Positions 17,417 to 25,710 of a stretch of DNA of 64,000 nucleotides are shown here, piece by piece. The stretch covers positions 1-64,000 of the forward strand of contig JBJENV010000004.1 of the NCBI GenBank assembly GCA_051880375.1, written 5' to 3'. The translations under genes were made by a program, and so were the position numbers. Numbering within the stretch: position 1 is the first letter of the stretch; each line of letters opens with the position of its first letter. The stretch is from SIG299 sp051880375. GTDB lineage: Bacteria; Bacillota; Clostridia; Lachnospirales; Lachnospiraceae. Under the pieces are notes generated by a model. The model worked only from the letters and a program-made list of their open reading frames with translations. It had not been told where the DNA came from and searched no databases.

Positions 17417-19525
17417 TTATTCCACCGAAAGAATTTCAATATAGGTCTTCTCACTTGTGAAGAAGAAGTATACCGGATCAGCTGCAGTTGCTGCAATGGT
17501 GGTGCTTGCCTTATAGGTGTACTGCTGTCCTGCCGCATCCACGATAACAAAATCAAATACAACATCTCCGCCATTTCTGGTTGCCGTCAGGGTAACGTCA
17601 GCATCTAACATAATGCGGAGGAAATCGCTCCAATTCCAGCTGTACTCATACTTTACTTCGTTCGGGAAGCCCCAGCCGTATGCATCCGAACGGAATACAC
17701 CGTACTCTGCATAGCCCTCATGGTCTGCAGGTGCCTTGTCTGCCTTGGTTGCTACATTGGCAAGTGCAACTACGTAGTTCTCCCAGTTGTTTGCACCGTA
17801 GCCGTAATTGTTAAAGTGAACCTTAACGGAACCGCCGTCCTTTAGCTCATAACCGTCAGACCATGCTGTCCAGAAGCCGTTATCCAGTGCTGTCGTACCA
17901 ACCGTCTGAATGGCTGCTGCGTCCGGCTTGATGACCTGAGCGGAAAGAAGCTCAATATAAGCTCCTTCGCCTGTTAAGAATACATACATTGGGTCAGCTG
18001 CCGCTGCCGTTGTCGTTGCATTCATCTTATAGGTGTAAACTTCGCCATCTTCCTTATCGGTAATAGTTGCCACAAAACCTACATTGCCGCCGTTTCTTGT
18101 AATGCTTAAGCGGACATCCGCATTCTTCATGATTTTTAAGAACTGTGCCCAGTCAGCCCAGGTAAACTCATATGCAGGGTCGGACGGGAAAGCCCAGCCG
18201 TATGCATCCGCACGGACTACACCGTACTCTGCATAGCCCGGATAATTGGCCGGACTTGGTGCAAGATCCTTTGTAGTTGCCGTATTGGCAAAAGCGAGTA
18301 CCCAGTTGTGCCAGTTGCTTAATCCGCTGCCGTAGTTGTTAAAGTGAAGATTTACCGTAGCGCCGTCTGCCAGCTCATAGCCATCGGAGAAGGAAGTCCA
18401 GAAGCCGTTATCACAGGTAGGAGCACCCAGGGTTGCAACCGGATTTTCTGCAAACGTTGTAACAACCTGTGCGGTCGGCTCTTCGTCAATGACCACTTCA
18501 CCTGTTGCCGGAGCAACCGATTCCACAGCCGGATTACCCATCTGGTAAAGTGTAGTTACCTGACCAGGTGTTAATGCGGTATCAAATACATACAAATCAT
18601 CTACAAAGCCCTTAAATACAGTATCCCAGTAGTTAATACCGAAGTAGGATTCAAATTCGGAATCGCCCGGCTTCATAATGTTCGGAGCAAGGGTTGCATC
18701 CCATGTGTATTCAAAGAGATAGGATTCCGCATAGTTCTTCTGGGAATCGTATACCAGCTCGCCGTTGATATAGTACTGAGCGCCTGCGGTTGTTGTCATA
18801 AGCGGACCGTTCTGAACCTCACCGGAACATACGATGGTAACCATCACCCATTCTTTCTTTCCGTGAATGGAATCATCGAAAGCGTACATCCATGGCCAGC
18901 AAACCGTACCGTCCGCCGCATTGGATGCCTCGTTACGGCTCCATACAATCGGGAAAATCTTAGCGGAGTTGGTGCCCCACTCGGACTGCGTTACATTAAT
19001 CCATGTGACATTATTTCCATCTGCTCTGCCCATGTTGTAACCGATTTGAAGTGTCGGTCCGAAGGTGGAAAGTCTTGCTGCGTTCATCCAAAACGAAATG
19101 GTATAAGCATCCGTATTGGTCGGCTCAAGATGTAAGTCAATACCGAACTTACCGTCCAGATAAAGAGCCTTGCCTACCGCACCTTCGGAATAGCCGAACT
19201 GTACGCTTGCATCAGCAAGTCCGTAGGTGGCGCCGTCGTTGTTGCCCTTGTTATCCGTCTGAACCACTGCGGTATAGCCCTCGTCCTCACCGTCAAACGT
19301 GATGTGTGCGTGTGCTTCCGGAAGTGCCTCTGCAGGAACCGGAGTAGGGGTCGGGGTTGCCGTTGGCTTTGGTGTTGCAGTTGGCTTTGGGGTTGCTGTC
19401 GGTTTTTCTGTTGCCGCCGGTGTTGTCTGCCCATCCGTTGTCTGCTCGCCGCCCTTGCCGCAGCCTGCGAGCATCGTAGCTGCCATGCTTACGCAGAGCA
19501 GCAATGCTAAAACTCTCTTTTTCAT
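17417..19525 (-). CDS. LamG-domain lipoprotein with two C-terminal tandem repeats
   Basis: A 702-residue secreted lipoprotein (lipobox ...MLAGC, Cys22). A Thr-Pro-Lys linker (residues ~40-64, ATPKPTATPKPT) spaces it from the membrane. Residues about 70-335 form a concanavalin-like LamG domain ending in FVDDLYVFDTALTPGQV. Two homologous ~160-residue modules follow (about 366-532 and 543-702). Both start DNGFWT-(S/A)-(F/W)SDGYEL, and both contain HFNNYG, GYAEYGV, DAYGW and TRNGG. No catalytic residues were recognised, so it is probably a surface glycan-binding protein. Only 5 nt upstream of its ATG are known because of the N gap, so its ribosome site is missing. Confidence 0.85.
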   Translation of the reverse strand: MKKRVLALLLCVSMAATMLAGCGKGGEQTTDGQTTPAATEKPTATPKPTATPKPTATPTPTPVPAEALPEAHAHITFDGEDEGYTAVVQTDNKGNNDGATYGLADASVQFGYSEGAVGKALYLDGKFGIDLHLEPTNTDAYTISFWMNAARLSTFGPTLQIGYNMGRADGNNVTWINVTQSEWGTNSAKIFPIVWSRNEASNAADGTVCWPWMYAFDDSIHGKKEWVMVTIVCSGEVQNGPLMTTTAGAQYYINGELVYDSQKNYAESYLFEYTWDATLAPNIMKPGDSEFESYFGINYWDTVFKGFVDDLYVFDTALTPGQVTTLYQMGNPAVESVAPATGEVVIDEEPTAQVVTTFAENPVATLGAPTCDNGFWTSFSDGYELADGATVNLHFNNYGSGLSNWHNWVLAFANTATTKDLAPSPANYPGYAEYGVVRADAYGWAFPSDPAYEFTWADWAQFLKIMKNADVRLSITRNGGNVGFVATITDKEDGEVYTYKMNATTTAAAADPMYVFLTGEGAYIELLSAQVIKPDAAAIQTVGTTALDNGFWTAWSDGYELKDGGSVKVHFNNYGYGANNWENYVVALANVATKADKAPADHEGYAEYGVFRSDAYGWGFPNEVKYEYSWNWSDFLRIMLDADVTLTATRNGGDVVFDFVIVDAAGQQYTYKASTTIAATAADPVYFFFTSEKTYIEILSVE

Positions 19526-19530
19526 GCTAA

Positions 19531-19630
19531 NNNNNNNNNNNNNNNNNNNNNNNNNNNNNNNNNNNNNNNNNNNNNNNNNNNNNNNNNNNNNNNNNNNNNN
19601 NNNNNNNNNNNNNNNNNNNNNNNNNNNNNN
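19531..19630. other. assembly gap (100 N)
   Basis: Exactly 100 undetermined bases, the usual placeholder for a gap of unknown size. It lies between the LamG lipoprotein start and the stop of the solute-binding protein gene, so the ribosome site of the former and possibly whole genes are missing. Confidence 0.98.
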
Positions 19631-19654
19631 GGATTTATCCTCCTTGTATTTATT

Positions 19655-21232
19655 TTACTGGTTCTCCTCAACCATTTTTTCATAAAGGGCAATTTCGTCT
19701 GCACTGAGTACATCATAGCCGTTTGGCCCGAAGTAATCGAGCATTGCCTGTGCATGGTAGTAATTTGCCTTTTCGGTAGCTTCCAGCGCGTAGTCTGCTG
19801 CCTTTGCCGTGCCGTTATCTACGAGTGTATGGATTCCGATGTTGTTAAAATATCCGTCACAGTAGTTCCAGTAACCTGCAATCGAGGTCCAGCCGAAGGA
19901 AATCGGCTGCATGCAGCTTGCAAAGTAGTTTCTCCATGCCTGTACATGCTCTTCATCCATACCCTTGGTGTACATCTGAATGTAAGCTTCCCAAACCTCG
20001 GTATCCTTTGTAATCGGTGCCGGCATAACGTCGTACTTTAATGCCAGACCGGAAGCATTAACGATGGATTCGTCATTGTAAGCCTCGATTCTGGTCTTCC
20101 AGCCGTCTACGCCAAAGCTCATGAATTTTAAGAGTTCATAGGCTTCTCTCGGGTGCTTCGTACTCGGAGAAATTCCGCCGTAATCGATGGTCGCAATTGA
20201 GTGATGGTCTGCCGAAGCATCCGCCTCGCTTACTGCCGGAACAACGTATGGAAGAATATCCAGGTCATACTGCTCAAAGCCTTCGGTATTCCAGGTGCCC
20301 TGGAAGGTCCAGAACGCTTCCGAGAACATTGCGACATGACCGGTAGCTCCGCACCATGCCTCCCAGTCGCCTGCCCAGTCTTCCATTTCCTGCGTTTCTG
20401 TAGAAGGTGCCACATAACCGCCTATCTTAAGGTCGGAGAACTCCTGCTCTCCAACTGCCCATACGCTTAAGTCAAAATCCGTTCCGTCAAAGCCGAACTC
20501 GCCGATGATATCCTGACTGGCCGCAATTCCGTAATAGGAATCCAGTCTGTTGTATACGCCGAGTCCGTAGTAAGCCATTCCGTCCGGAGAATCCAAAACG
20601 GTACAATCCTTAATCAGCTGAATCATTTCGGACCAGGTCCAGTCCTGACCCGGAACTTCTACGTTTAACTTTTCCAGCACATTTCTGTCCACATACATAA
20701 CGCCCGGGAAAAACTTCACAGGTACCGCATATCTGCAGCTGGTCTGGAAGGTTCCGAGGCCTGCGCTGTTTACGGTATCCGCAAGATTCTTTGTCTCCGG
20801 GTCCGCATCCCAGTACTCGCTGATGTCTCTTAGCAGCATGTTGGAAAGCGCAAAGTCTGCATCCGAAAACATCAGTACATCCGGCGCCTGACCGTTTGCC
20901 ACCAGCGTGTTCAGCGTATCACCGTAGGTAGATACGTTTTCATACTGTACCGTGACATGAATGTTCGGATACAGCTCCATAAAACGGTCTGCCAGATACT
21001 GAACGGTTTCGTCCTGGTCAAAATGGAAGTAAGTTAACTCAATGTTATCCTCCGTCAAATCCGTTGCCAGATGATAGGTGATACCGTTGATTTCTTTGGT
21101 TGTAGGCTTTTCTGTGTTCTGCCCCTCGCCGTCTGTGTTACCCCCGTTGGAATCCTTGCCCCCGCACGCTGCCATGCCGACTACCATAACAACGGCAAGC
21201 ATCAGCGCGATGAGCTTCCTCCACTTTTTCAT
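19655..21232 (-). CDS. sugar ABC importer solute-binding lipoprotein
   Basis: A 525-residue family-1 extracellular solute-binding protein. The signal peptide ends in a lipobox (GMAAC, Cys23), followed by a Gly/Asn/Glu linker. Typical segments are RFMELYPNIHVTVQYEN, VANGQAPDVLMFSD, WTWSEMIQLI and GHVAMFSEAFWTF. The many Trp and Tyr residues in the C-terminal half are typical of oligosaccharide binders. AGGAGG precedes ATG 21232 by 7 nt. It lies 223 bp downstream of the MalG-type permease and has its own extended -10 promoter with two palindromes, so it can be made in excess of the permeases. The exact sugar is unknown. Confidence 0.92.
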   Translation of the reverse strand: MKKWRKLIALMLAVVMVVGMAACGGKDSNGGNTDGEGQNTEKPTTKEINGITYHLATDLTEDNIELTYFHFDQDETVQYLADRFMELYPNIHVTVQYENVSTYGDTLNTLVANGQAPDVLMFSDADFALSNMLLRDISEYWDADPETKNLADTVNSAGLGTFQTSCRYAVPVKFFPGVMYVDRNVLEKLNVEVPGQDWTWSEMIQLIKDCTVLDSPDGMAYYGLGVYNRLDSYYGIAASQDIIGEFGFDGTDFDLSVWAVGEQEFSDLKIGGYVAPSTETQEMEDWAGDWEAWCGATGHVAMFSEAFWTFQGTWNTEGFEQYDLDILPYVVPAVSEADASADHHSIATIDYGGISPSTKHPREAYELLKFMSFGVDGWKTRIEAYNDESIVNASGLALKYDVMPAPITKDTEVWEAYIQMYTKGMDEEHVQAWRNYFASCMQPISFGWTSIAGYWNYCDGYFNNIGIHTLVDNGTAKAADYALEATEKANYYHAQAMLDYFGPNGYDVLSADEIALYEKMVEENQ

Positions 21233-21269
21233 ACATTATCCTCCTTTTGTTCAAAATAATGAGTTTTAC

Positions 21270-21306
21270 TTTTTAGTGTGCACTAAAAATTATAGGTATG
21301 TACCTA
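21270..21306. promoter_or_regulatory. two adjacent palindromes, candidate operator
   Basis: Two perfect inverted repeats, each with a 2-bp TG centre on the + strand: TTTTTAGTG-TG-CACTAAAAA (21270-21289) and TAGGTA-TG-TACCTA (21293-21306). They lie just downstream of the inferred transcription start of the solute-binding protein gene, where a repressor would block elongation or initiation. Confidence 0.45.
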
Positions 21307-21317
21307 AGTATGTTTTC

Positions 21318-21326
21318 ATTATAACA
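21318..21326 (-). promoter_or_regulatory. extended -10 promoter of the solute-binding protein gene
   Basis: The minus strand reads TGTTATAAT, a perfect -10 with the TGn extension, 86 bp before the ATG. No good -35 is seen 16-18 bp upstream, consistent with an extended -10 or an activator-dependent promoter. Confidence 0.6.
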
Positions 21327-21455
21327 CAGCTTTCTAAAAAAATATATAGTTTTTACAAGAAAAATTAAAATTTTTTAGTCAAAATTAAAGCTTTGGCGCT
21401 TCCACCGGAGAAAATTCCGGTGGGAGCGCCAAAAACAGGAGCAATCTATGTCGTT

Positions 21456-22490
21456 TTATTCACCGGTGATGCCCACGCGGTCAATACTTTCTACAAAGTA
21501 ACGCTGTAATACAAAGTACATGAGCAGTACCGGAAGGATACTGAGCATCGTTCCCGCCATGCTGATGGATTCATTCAGACTTGTCGCACCGCTCTCTGCC
21601 GTCTGCGCATACTGGGAATAGTTTGTCGCAAACTTCGACAGCTTAATCACCAGCGTCGACCAGCCGGAATCCGTCATCACACCGGTCACATACAGCTTCG
21701 TTAAGTACGATTCGTTCCAGTACCACACAAAGGAGAACAGGAATACGGTTAAAATTGCCGGAGCTGCGGAAGGCATCGAAATCCGGAGAAAGGATTTTAA
21801 ATAGCCCGCGCCGTCAATCTGTGCCGCTTCAATCAATACCTTCGGCACCTGTCTGAAAAACTGCCAGAAAATCAGGATGAAAATCGGTGCATTAATGCCC
21901 TGTGCAAGCAGTGCAGGAACTATAAAGGACCAGAGACTGCCGAGAATTTTTAAGTTCGAATACAGCACATAGGTCGGAATCATCGTAATCTGGCTTGGCA
22001 GAATAAAGGAGAAAATAATGATTCCAAGTACCAGCTTTTTCCCCGGAAACTGAAATCTTGCCAGTCCGTATCCGACCAGCGAGCAGGAAATGACATTTAA
22101 AACGGTCGGTACTCCTGCAATGATAATGCTCATGCCGAGCGACTTTAAAAAATCCATGCTCTTTGCCGCCTGCGCATAGTTAGAAAAGTTCAGTGTACTC
22201 GGAATCCAGTTGATGGAGGAGTCCAGCAAATCATCCAGATTCATCAGCGAATTGCTGATCATGTACAAAATCGGATACAGATAAATAAATCCGATACAGA
22301 TTAACAGGGCATACACGACAAACTGCTTTAAGAAGCCGTCCCGTTCCTTGGAACCCATAAAAAACTTCTGAAGCTTTGCCTTTTCCGGCTCCGTCAGGCG
22401 ATGAGGACGAAACCTTCTTTTAGTAGTCGCCATCGCCGCTGTAGGTTGTAAGTCTGCCTCTTTTCTTTGCTCTTTCGTTCCTCTTCGCAT
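21456..22490 (-). CDS. sugar ABC importer permease, MalG type
   Basis: A 344-residue inner-membrane permease with six predicted membrane segments. The ATPase-docking EAA loop is EAAQIDGAGYLKSFLRISMP. The long basic cytoplasmic N-terminus is unusual. ATG 22490 is used because AGGAGGGG lies 8-9 nt upstream. This makes the gene overlap the end of the preceding permease gene by 71 nt. A second ATG at 22433 would reduce the overlap but has only a weak ribosome site. It pairs with the MalF-type permease directly upstream. No ATPase gene is nearby. Confidence 0.92.
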   Translation of the reverse strand: MRRGTKEQRKEADLQPTAAMATTKRRFRPHRLTEPEKAKLQKFFMGSKERDGFLKQFVVYALLICIGFIYLYPILYMISNSLMNLDDLLDSSINWIPSTLNFSNYAQAAKSMDFLKSLGMSIIIAGVPTVLNVISCSLVGYGLARFQFPGKKLVLGIIIFSFILPSQITMIPTYVLYSNLKILGSLWSFIVPALLAQGINAPIFILIFWQFFRQVPKVLIEAAQIDGAGYLKSFLRISMPSAAPAILTVFLFSFVWYWNESYLTKLYVTGVMTDSGWSTLVIKLSKFATNYSQYAQTAESGATSLNESISMAGTMLSILPVLLMYFVLQRYFVESIDRVGITGE

Positions 22491-23484
22491 TGCGCCGTCC
22501 CCTCCTTTCTACCTGCTTTAAGTTTCTTGCCTGCTTTTTCTGTTCCTTCTTTACCTTTTTCACCTGGCGCTCATAAACATCCTTCCTTGCCGTCAGAATG
22601 AGAGCAAACAGGCCGACAATCACAAGCACTACCAGAGAATACAGCCATGCCATGGCCGAAGCATAGCCGTAACCCTTTTCCTTGATACCGGAAAACATGG
22701 AACGTTGAATCAGGTTAATGATGGCATTCTGTTCGTTTCCGGAAATAAAAACAACCGTATAAATCACATTTAGCAAAATCATCGGCTTCACATTCGGAAG
22801 CGTAATCTTCCAGAAGCATTCCCAGCCGGAGCCACCGTCGATTTCCGCCGCCTCATACATCGAACGGTCAATCTTCTGCAGTGCCGATAAGAAAATCAAA
22901 ATCTGTACGCCCGAATACCAGAGAATCGTAATCATGTTCTCAAACAGCTCGCTGACCGCAGTTGCGACTCCCTTCGGAAGGAATGCGGAAATTGCATTCG
23001 TAATCGCCTGTGTGTCAATTGTCGAAATGGTTGCCGCACCCTGTTCGGAAAGCATTCCCATGACCGGTCCGCTCACAACAATGACCGGAAGGAAGAAAAT
23101 CAGGCGGAAAAAGCCCTTGCATTTAATCTTTCCGTTTAAGAGCATCGCAATAATAAGCGCGAAGACGACAATGACCGGCACCGAAATAATCGTCGAGGTC
23201 ATATATTCCACAAGCTGTGTCGGAAAATCCGCATCGGTCATCAGAATCTGCGTGAAGTTTCCGGTGCCGACAAACGTAAACTTTTTACCGAGCGGAGTAA
23301 TGCGGATATTATTCAGTGCATACCAGAACGAAGTTCCCATCGTATACACTAAAAGCAGCAGCGCTCCGACAATCCACGGGCTGACAAACAAAAGACCTGC
23401 AATCGCATCGCGTCTTGCCAGTTTCCCTGCCTTTCTCTTTTTCCTTTTCACCTTCGGTTCCTTTGCCTTCTTTTCTCTGCCCAT
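22420..23484 (-). CDS. sugar ABC importer permease, MalF type
   Basis: A 354-residue permease with six predicted membrane helices and the EAA loop YEAAEIDGGSGWECFWKITLP. A periplasm-facing loop of ~40 residues between helices 3 and 4 is longer than usual. Both ends are strongly basic; the C-terminal ~50 residues (RKDVYERQVKKVKKEQKK and onward) are an unusual cytoplasmic tail whose coding region overlaps the next gene. The ATG follows the stop of the DUF5696-type gene with no gap, indicating translational coupling. Confidence 0.92.
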   Translation of the reverse strand: MGREKKAKEPKVKRKKRKAGKLARRDAIAGLLFVSPWIVGALLLLVYTMGTSFWYALNNIRITPLGKKFTFVGTGNFTQILMTDADFPTQLVEYMTSTIISVPVIVVFALIIAMLLNGKIKCKGFFRLIFFLPVIVVSGPVMGMLSEQGAATISTIDTQAITNAISAFLPKGVATAVSELFENMITILWYSGVQILIFLSALQKIDRSMYEAAEIDGGSGWECFWKITLPNVKPMILLNVIYTVVFISGNEQNAIINLIQRSMFSGIKEKGYGYASAMAWLYSLVVLVIVGLFALILTARKDVYERQVKKVKKEQKKQARNLKQVERRGRRNAKRNERAKKRGRLTTYSGDGDY

Positions 23485-25710
23485 CTACTTCACCACCTTT
23501 GCTGACATTGCCGGAAGTAAAACGCCTTCTGCGGTGATGTCGTAGTCGTTATAGTTGATATAAATGATCACGCCGTTGTCATAGGTTACCTTGTTGACAC
23601 CATCCGTCAGCTTATCATGACGAAGAATAAACGCATCCGCCGTTATCTTTGCAAGCTCACGGAACTCCGCATCATACTCCATAACCGTATCGCGGTAGGT
23701 ATCGTACTTCGTGCTGTAAAGCCCTGCGGAATTTGTATAAATCAGGTCCGAGGAATCCTCTGCGGTCAGATAAAACGACGGGTAAACACCGGCTTCTATC
23801 ATTTGCAGGCGGAACTCCTGCTTGTTTGCCTCAAAGTTTACGTAATCCGAATACATCGGCAGAATTCCCTTTAATACGATGGAGAGGAACGGAACCTCCT
23901 CATCCTCGTACATATACTTGGAGGAACCGAGCGGCATATCAAGAAAGGCTCCCGTCTGATTCCAGAGATACATAAACGGAGATTCGAGAATCAGATTGGT
24001 GTCTGCTGCCACATCGGTAATCATGTTAATGTAGCTTTGCGCACAGTCAAACCGGTTGTAAAACGTTCCGCTGTAGCTGTAGGAATACAGGTTGTTTGTA
24101 ATGCCCGCAAGTGCAAGGTTGTTTACGCCCTTCTTTGTATAGGCTGCCACAAACTTATCTAACATCGAATCCATTTTCGCCGGAAGCACATAGTTGAAGT
24201 ACTGATATACATAACCTCTTGTATTGATTTCCAACGTACGCTTATTGATTTTCTTTACTGCGGTAAAGGTCGTGTTGCTCTCCGCCGGATTCGACAAAAG
24301 GGCATTGTTGTAAAGGTAAATGTCATAGCCCTTTTTGGCCGATTCGGCAATCAGCTCCGTCAGTGCGTTTGTGCCGCCAATCTTGCTGTCTGCCTTATAC
24401 TTTGTAATCGGAAGATTGTAAAGACCACCCTTTTGCCAGCCCTTGTATACGGTCAGCAGACTGGAAACCCCGTTTTCCTGCAAATCCTCATATATTTCGG
24501 CAATCTGGTCTGTTGTCGTCATGGTGACTGCTCTCGTAAAGATTAAGAACTCCTCCCGATCCGTACCGAGGAAATCAACTCTTGTCTTGTAATCGGTATC
24601 TTTGACTGTAACCAGCCCGTTATCAAGCAGGTACTCTCTGTAAGCAACCGCCATTCCCGAATAGTCTGCCGCATCCCCCGAAACAAGCAGATAGCGGACC
24701 GCCAGATTGCTGTGGGAACGGTCATTTTCGACCTTCTGCATCGTTCCCGAGTTGGAGTTATTTAACGGCTGTACATATACCTGACGCAGGCGGAATTTTG
24801 CAAAGCAGCGGTTGTAGTCTACCATCACCCCGTTTGGATGTGCTTCAATGCTTGCGCGAAGGTCTCCCTCCTCCACAATGGCAAGATAACCGAGCCTGTC
24901 ATCCGAATGAATCATACCGAATACCGGAGCCAGCACCTTTTCCGGGTCCACCACTGTCTTATATTTTCCCCAAAGAAGCTCCTCCGTTGTGGAATCGGTA
25001 AATCCGGCATCCTTGCCGTAAATCATCTGGGAAAAACCTGCGCTGTAACGTCCGTCCTTATCGTCCAGATAAATCAAGGCTCCGTTTCCGTCCGGAATCA
25101 GCATATAGCCCTCTTTTGCATCCAGATAGGTGTAGCCCATCATCGGGAACAGGCTGATGGTTCCGATGTACATATTACTGCTTTTTTCGATGATGGATTC
25201 CTCCGGAACGCGCACAAGCAGTTCATCCCCGGTAAGCGATACCTCCACGCTTAAACCGAACTCATACTTTGTAAAAAAGATGGTTGCGGTAAAGCCGTTG
25301 TCATGATATTTATAAGAAATGGTGTTCTTGGCACTGACCAGATCCACCTGTGTATTGTCGGTAATTCCCTTGATGGCGGAAATGACAATACCGGACTGCA
25401 TATAAGCTCTCCAGGTCTTATTGTTTCCCTTCGTATCGTCCCAGTCCATCAGCGTGGAATAAAGTACTTTTCCGCTCTGCTTGTTCTCAAGGAGTATCGA
25501 CATCGTGTCTTCCTTGACATACAGGCGGTAGCTGTCGCTTTCCGTGACGGGCTTGTAGTCGGAAGGAATATCGCCGTCCTTTAAGGAAACCGTTTCTTCC
25601 TCCGCAAATGCGGTGGCTGCCGTACCGGAGAGGCCGGTCACACAAAGAAGAAACGCAAGGAAAAGACTGCACAGCCGGCAGAATAACTGCTTTCTAAATT
25701 TAGTTTCCAA
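23485..25710 (-). CDS. DUF5696-type secreted protein, putative TIM-barrel hydrolase
   Basis: A 741-residue exported protein. The chosen TTG start (25710) follows a GGTGG site and overlaps the stop of the NHL/YIP1 gene by 11 bp. It gives a clean signal peptide: basic METKFRKQ, a hydrophobic core, cleavage near AFA. The sequence resembles the DUF5696 proteins found beside sugar importers. The N-terminal ~350 residues look like a galactose-mutarotase-type beta-sandwich. The rest looks like an alpha/beta barrel (acidic candidates in YDIYLYNNALL, NLILESPFMYLW and TDGVNKVTYDNG). No activity can be assigned. It is coupled to the MalF gene that follows. Confidence 0.72.
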   Translation of the reverse strand: METKFRKQLFCRLCSLFLAFLLCVTGLSGTAATAFAEEETVSLKDGDIPSDYKPVTESDSYRLYVKEDTMSILLENKQSGKVLYSTLMDWDDTKGNNKTWRAYMQSGIVISAIKGITDNTQVDLVSAKNTISYKYHDNGFTATIFFTKYEFGLSVEVSLTGDELLVRVPEESIIEKSSNMYIGTISLFPMMGYTYLDAKEGYMLIPDGNGALIYLDDKDGRYSAGFSQMIYGKDAGFTDSTTEELLWGKYKTVVDPEKVLAPVFGMIHSDDRLGYLAIVEEGDLRASIEAHPNGVMVDYNRCFAKFRLRQVYVQPLNNSNSGTMQKVENDRSHSNLAVRYLLVSGDAADYSGMAVAYREYLLDNGLVTVKDTDYKTRVDFLGTDREEFLIFTRAVTMTTTDQIAEIYEDLQENGVSSLLTVYKGWQKGGLYNLPITKYKADSKIGGTNALTELIAESAKKGYDIYLYNNALLSNPAESNTTFTAVKKINKRTLEINTRGYVYQYFNYVLPAKMDSMLDKFVAAYTKKGVNNLALAGITNNLYSYSYSGTFYNRFDCAQSYINMITDVAADTNLILESPFMYLWNQTGAFLDMPLGSSKYMYEDEEVPFLSIVLKGILPMYSDYVNFEANKQEFRLQMIEAGVYPSFYLTAEDSSDLIYTNSAGLYSTKYDTYRDTVMEYDAEFRELAKITADAFILRHDKLTDGVNKVTYDNGVIIYINYNDYDITAEGVLLPAMSAKVVK

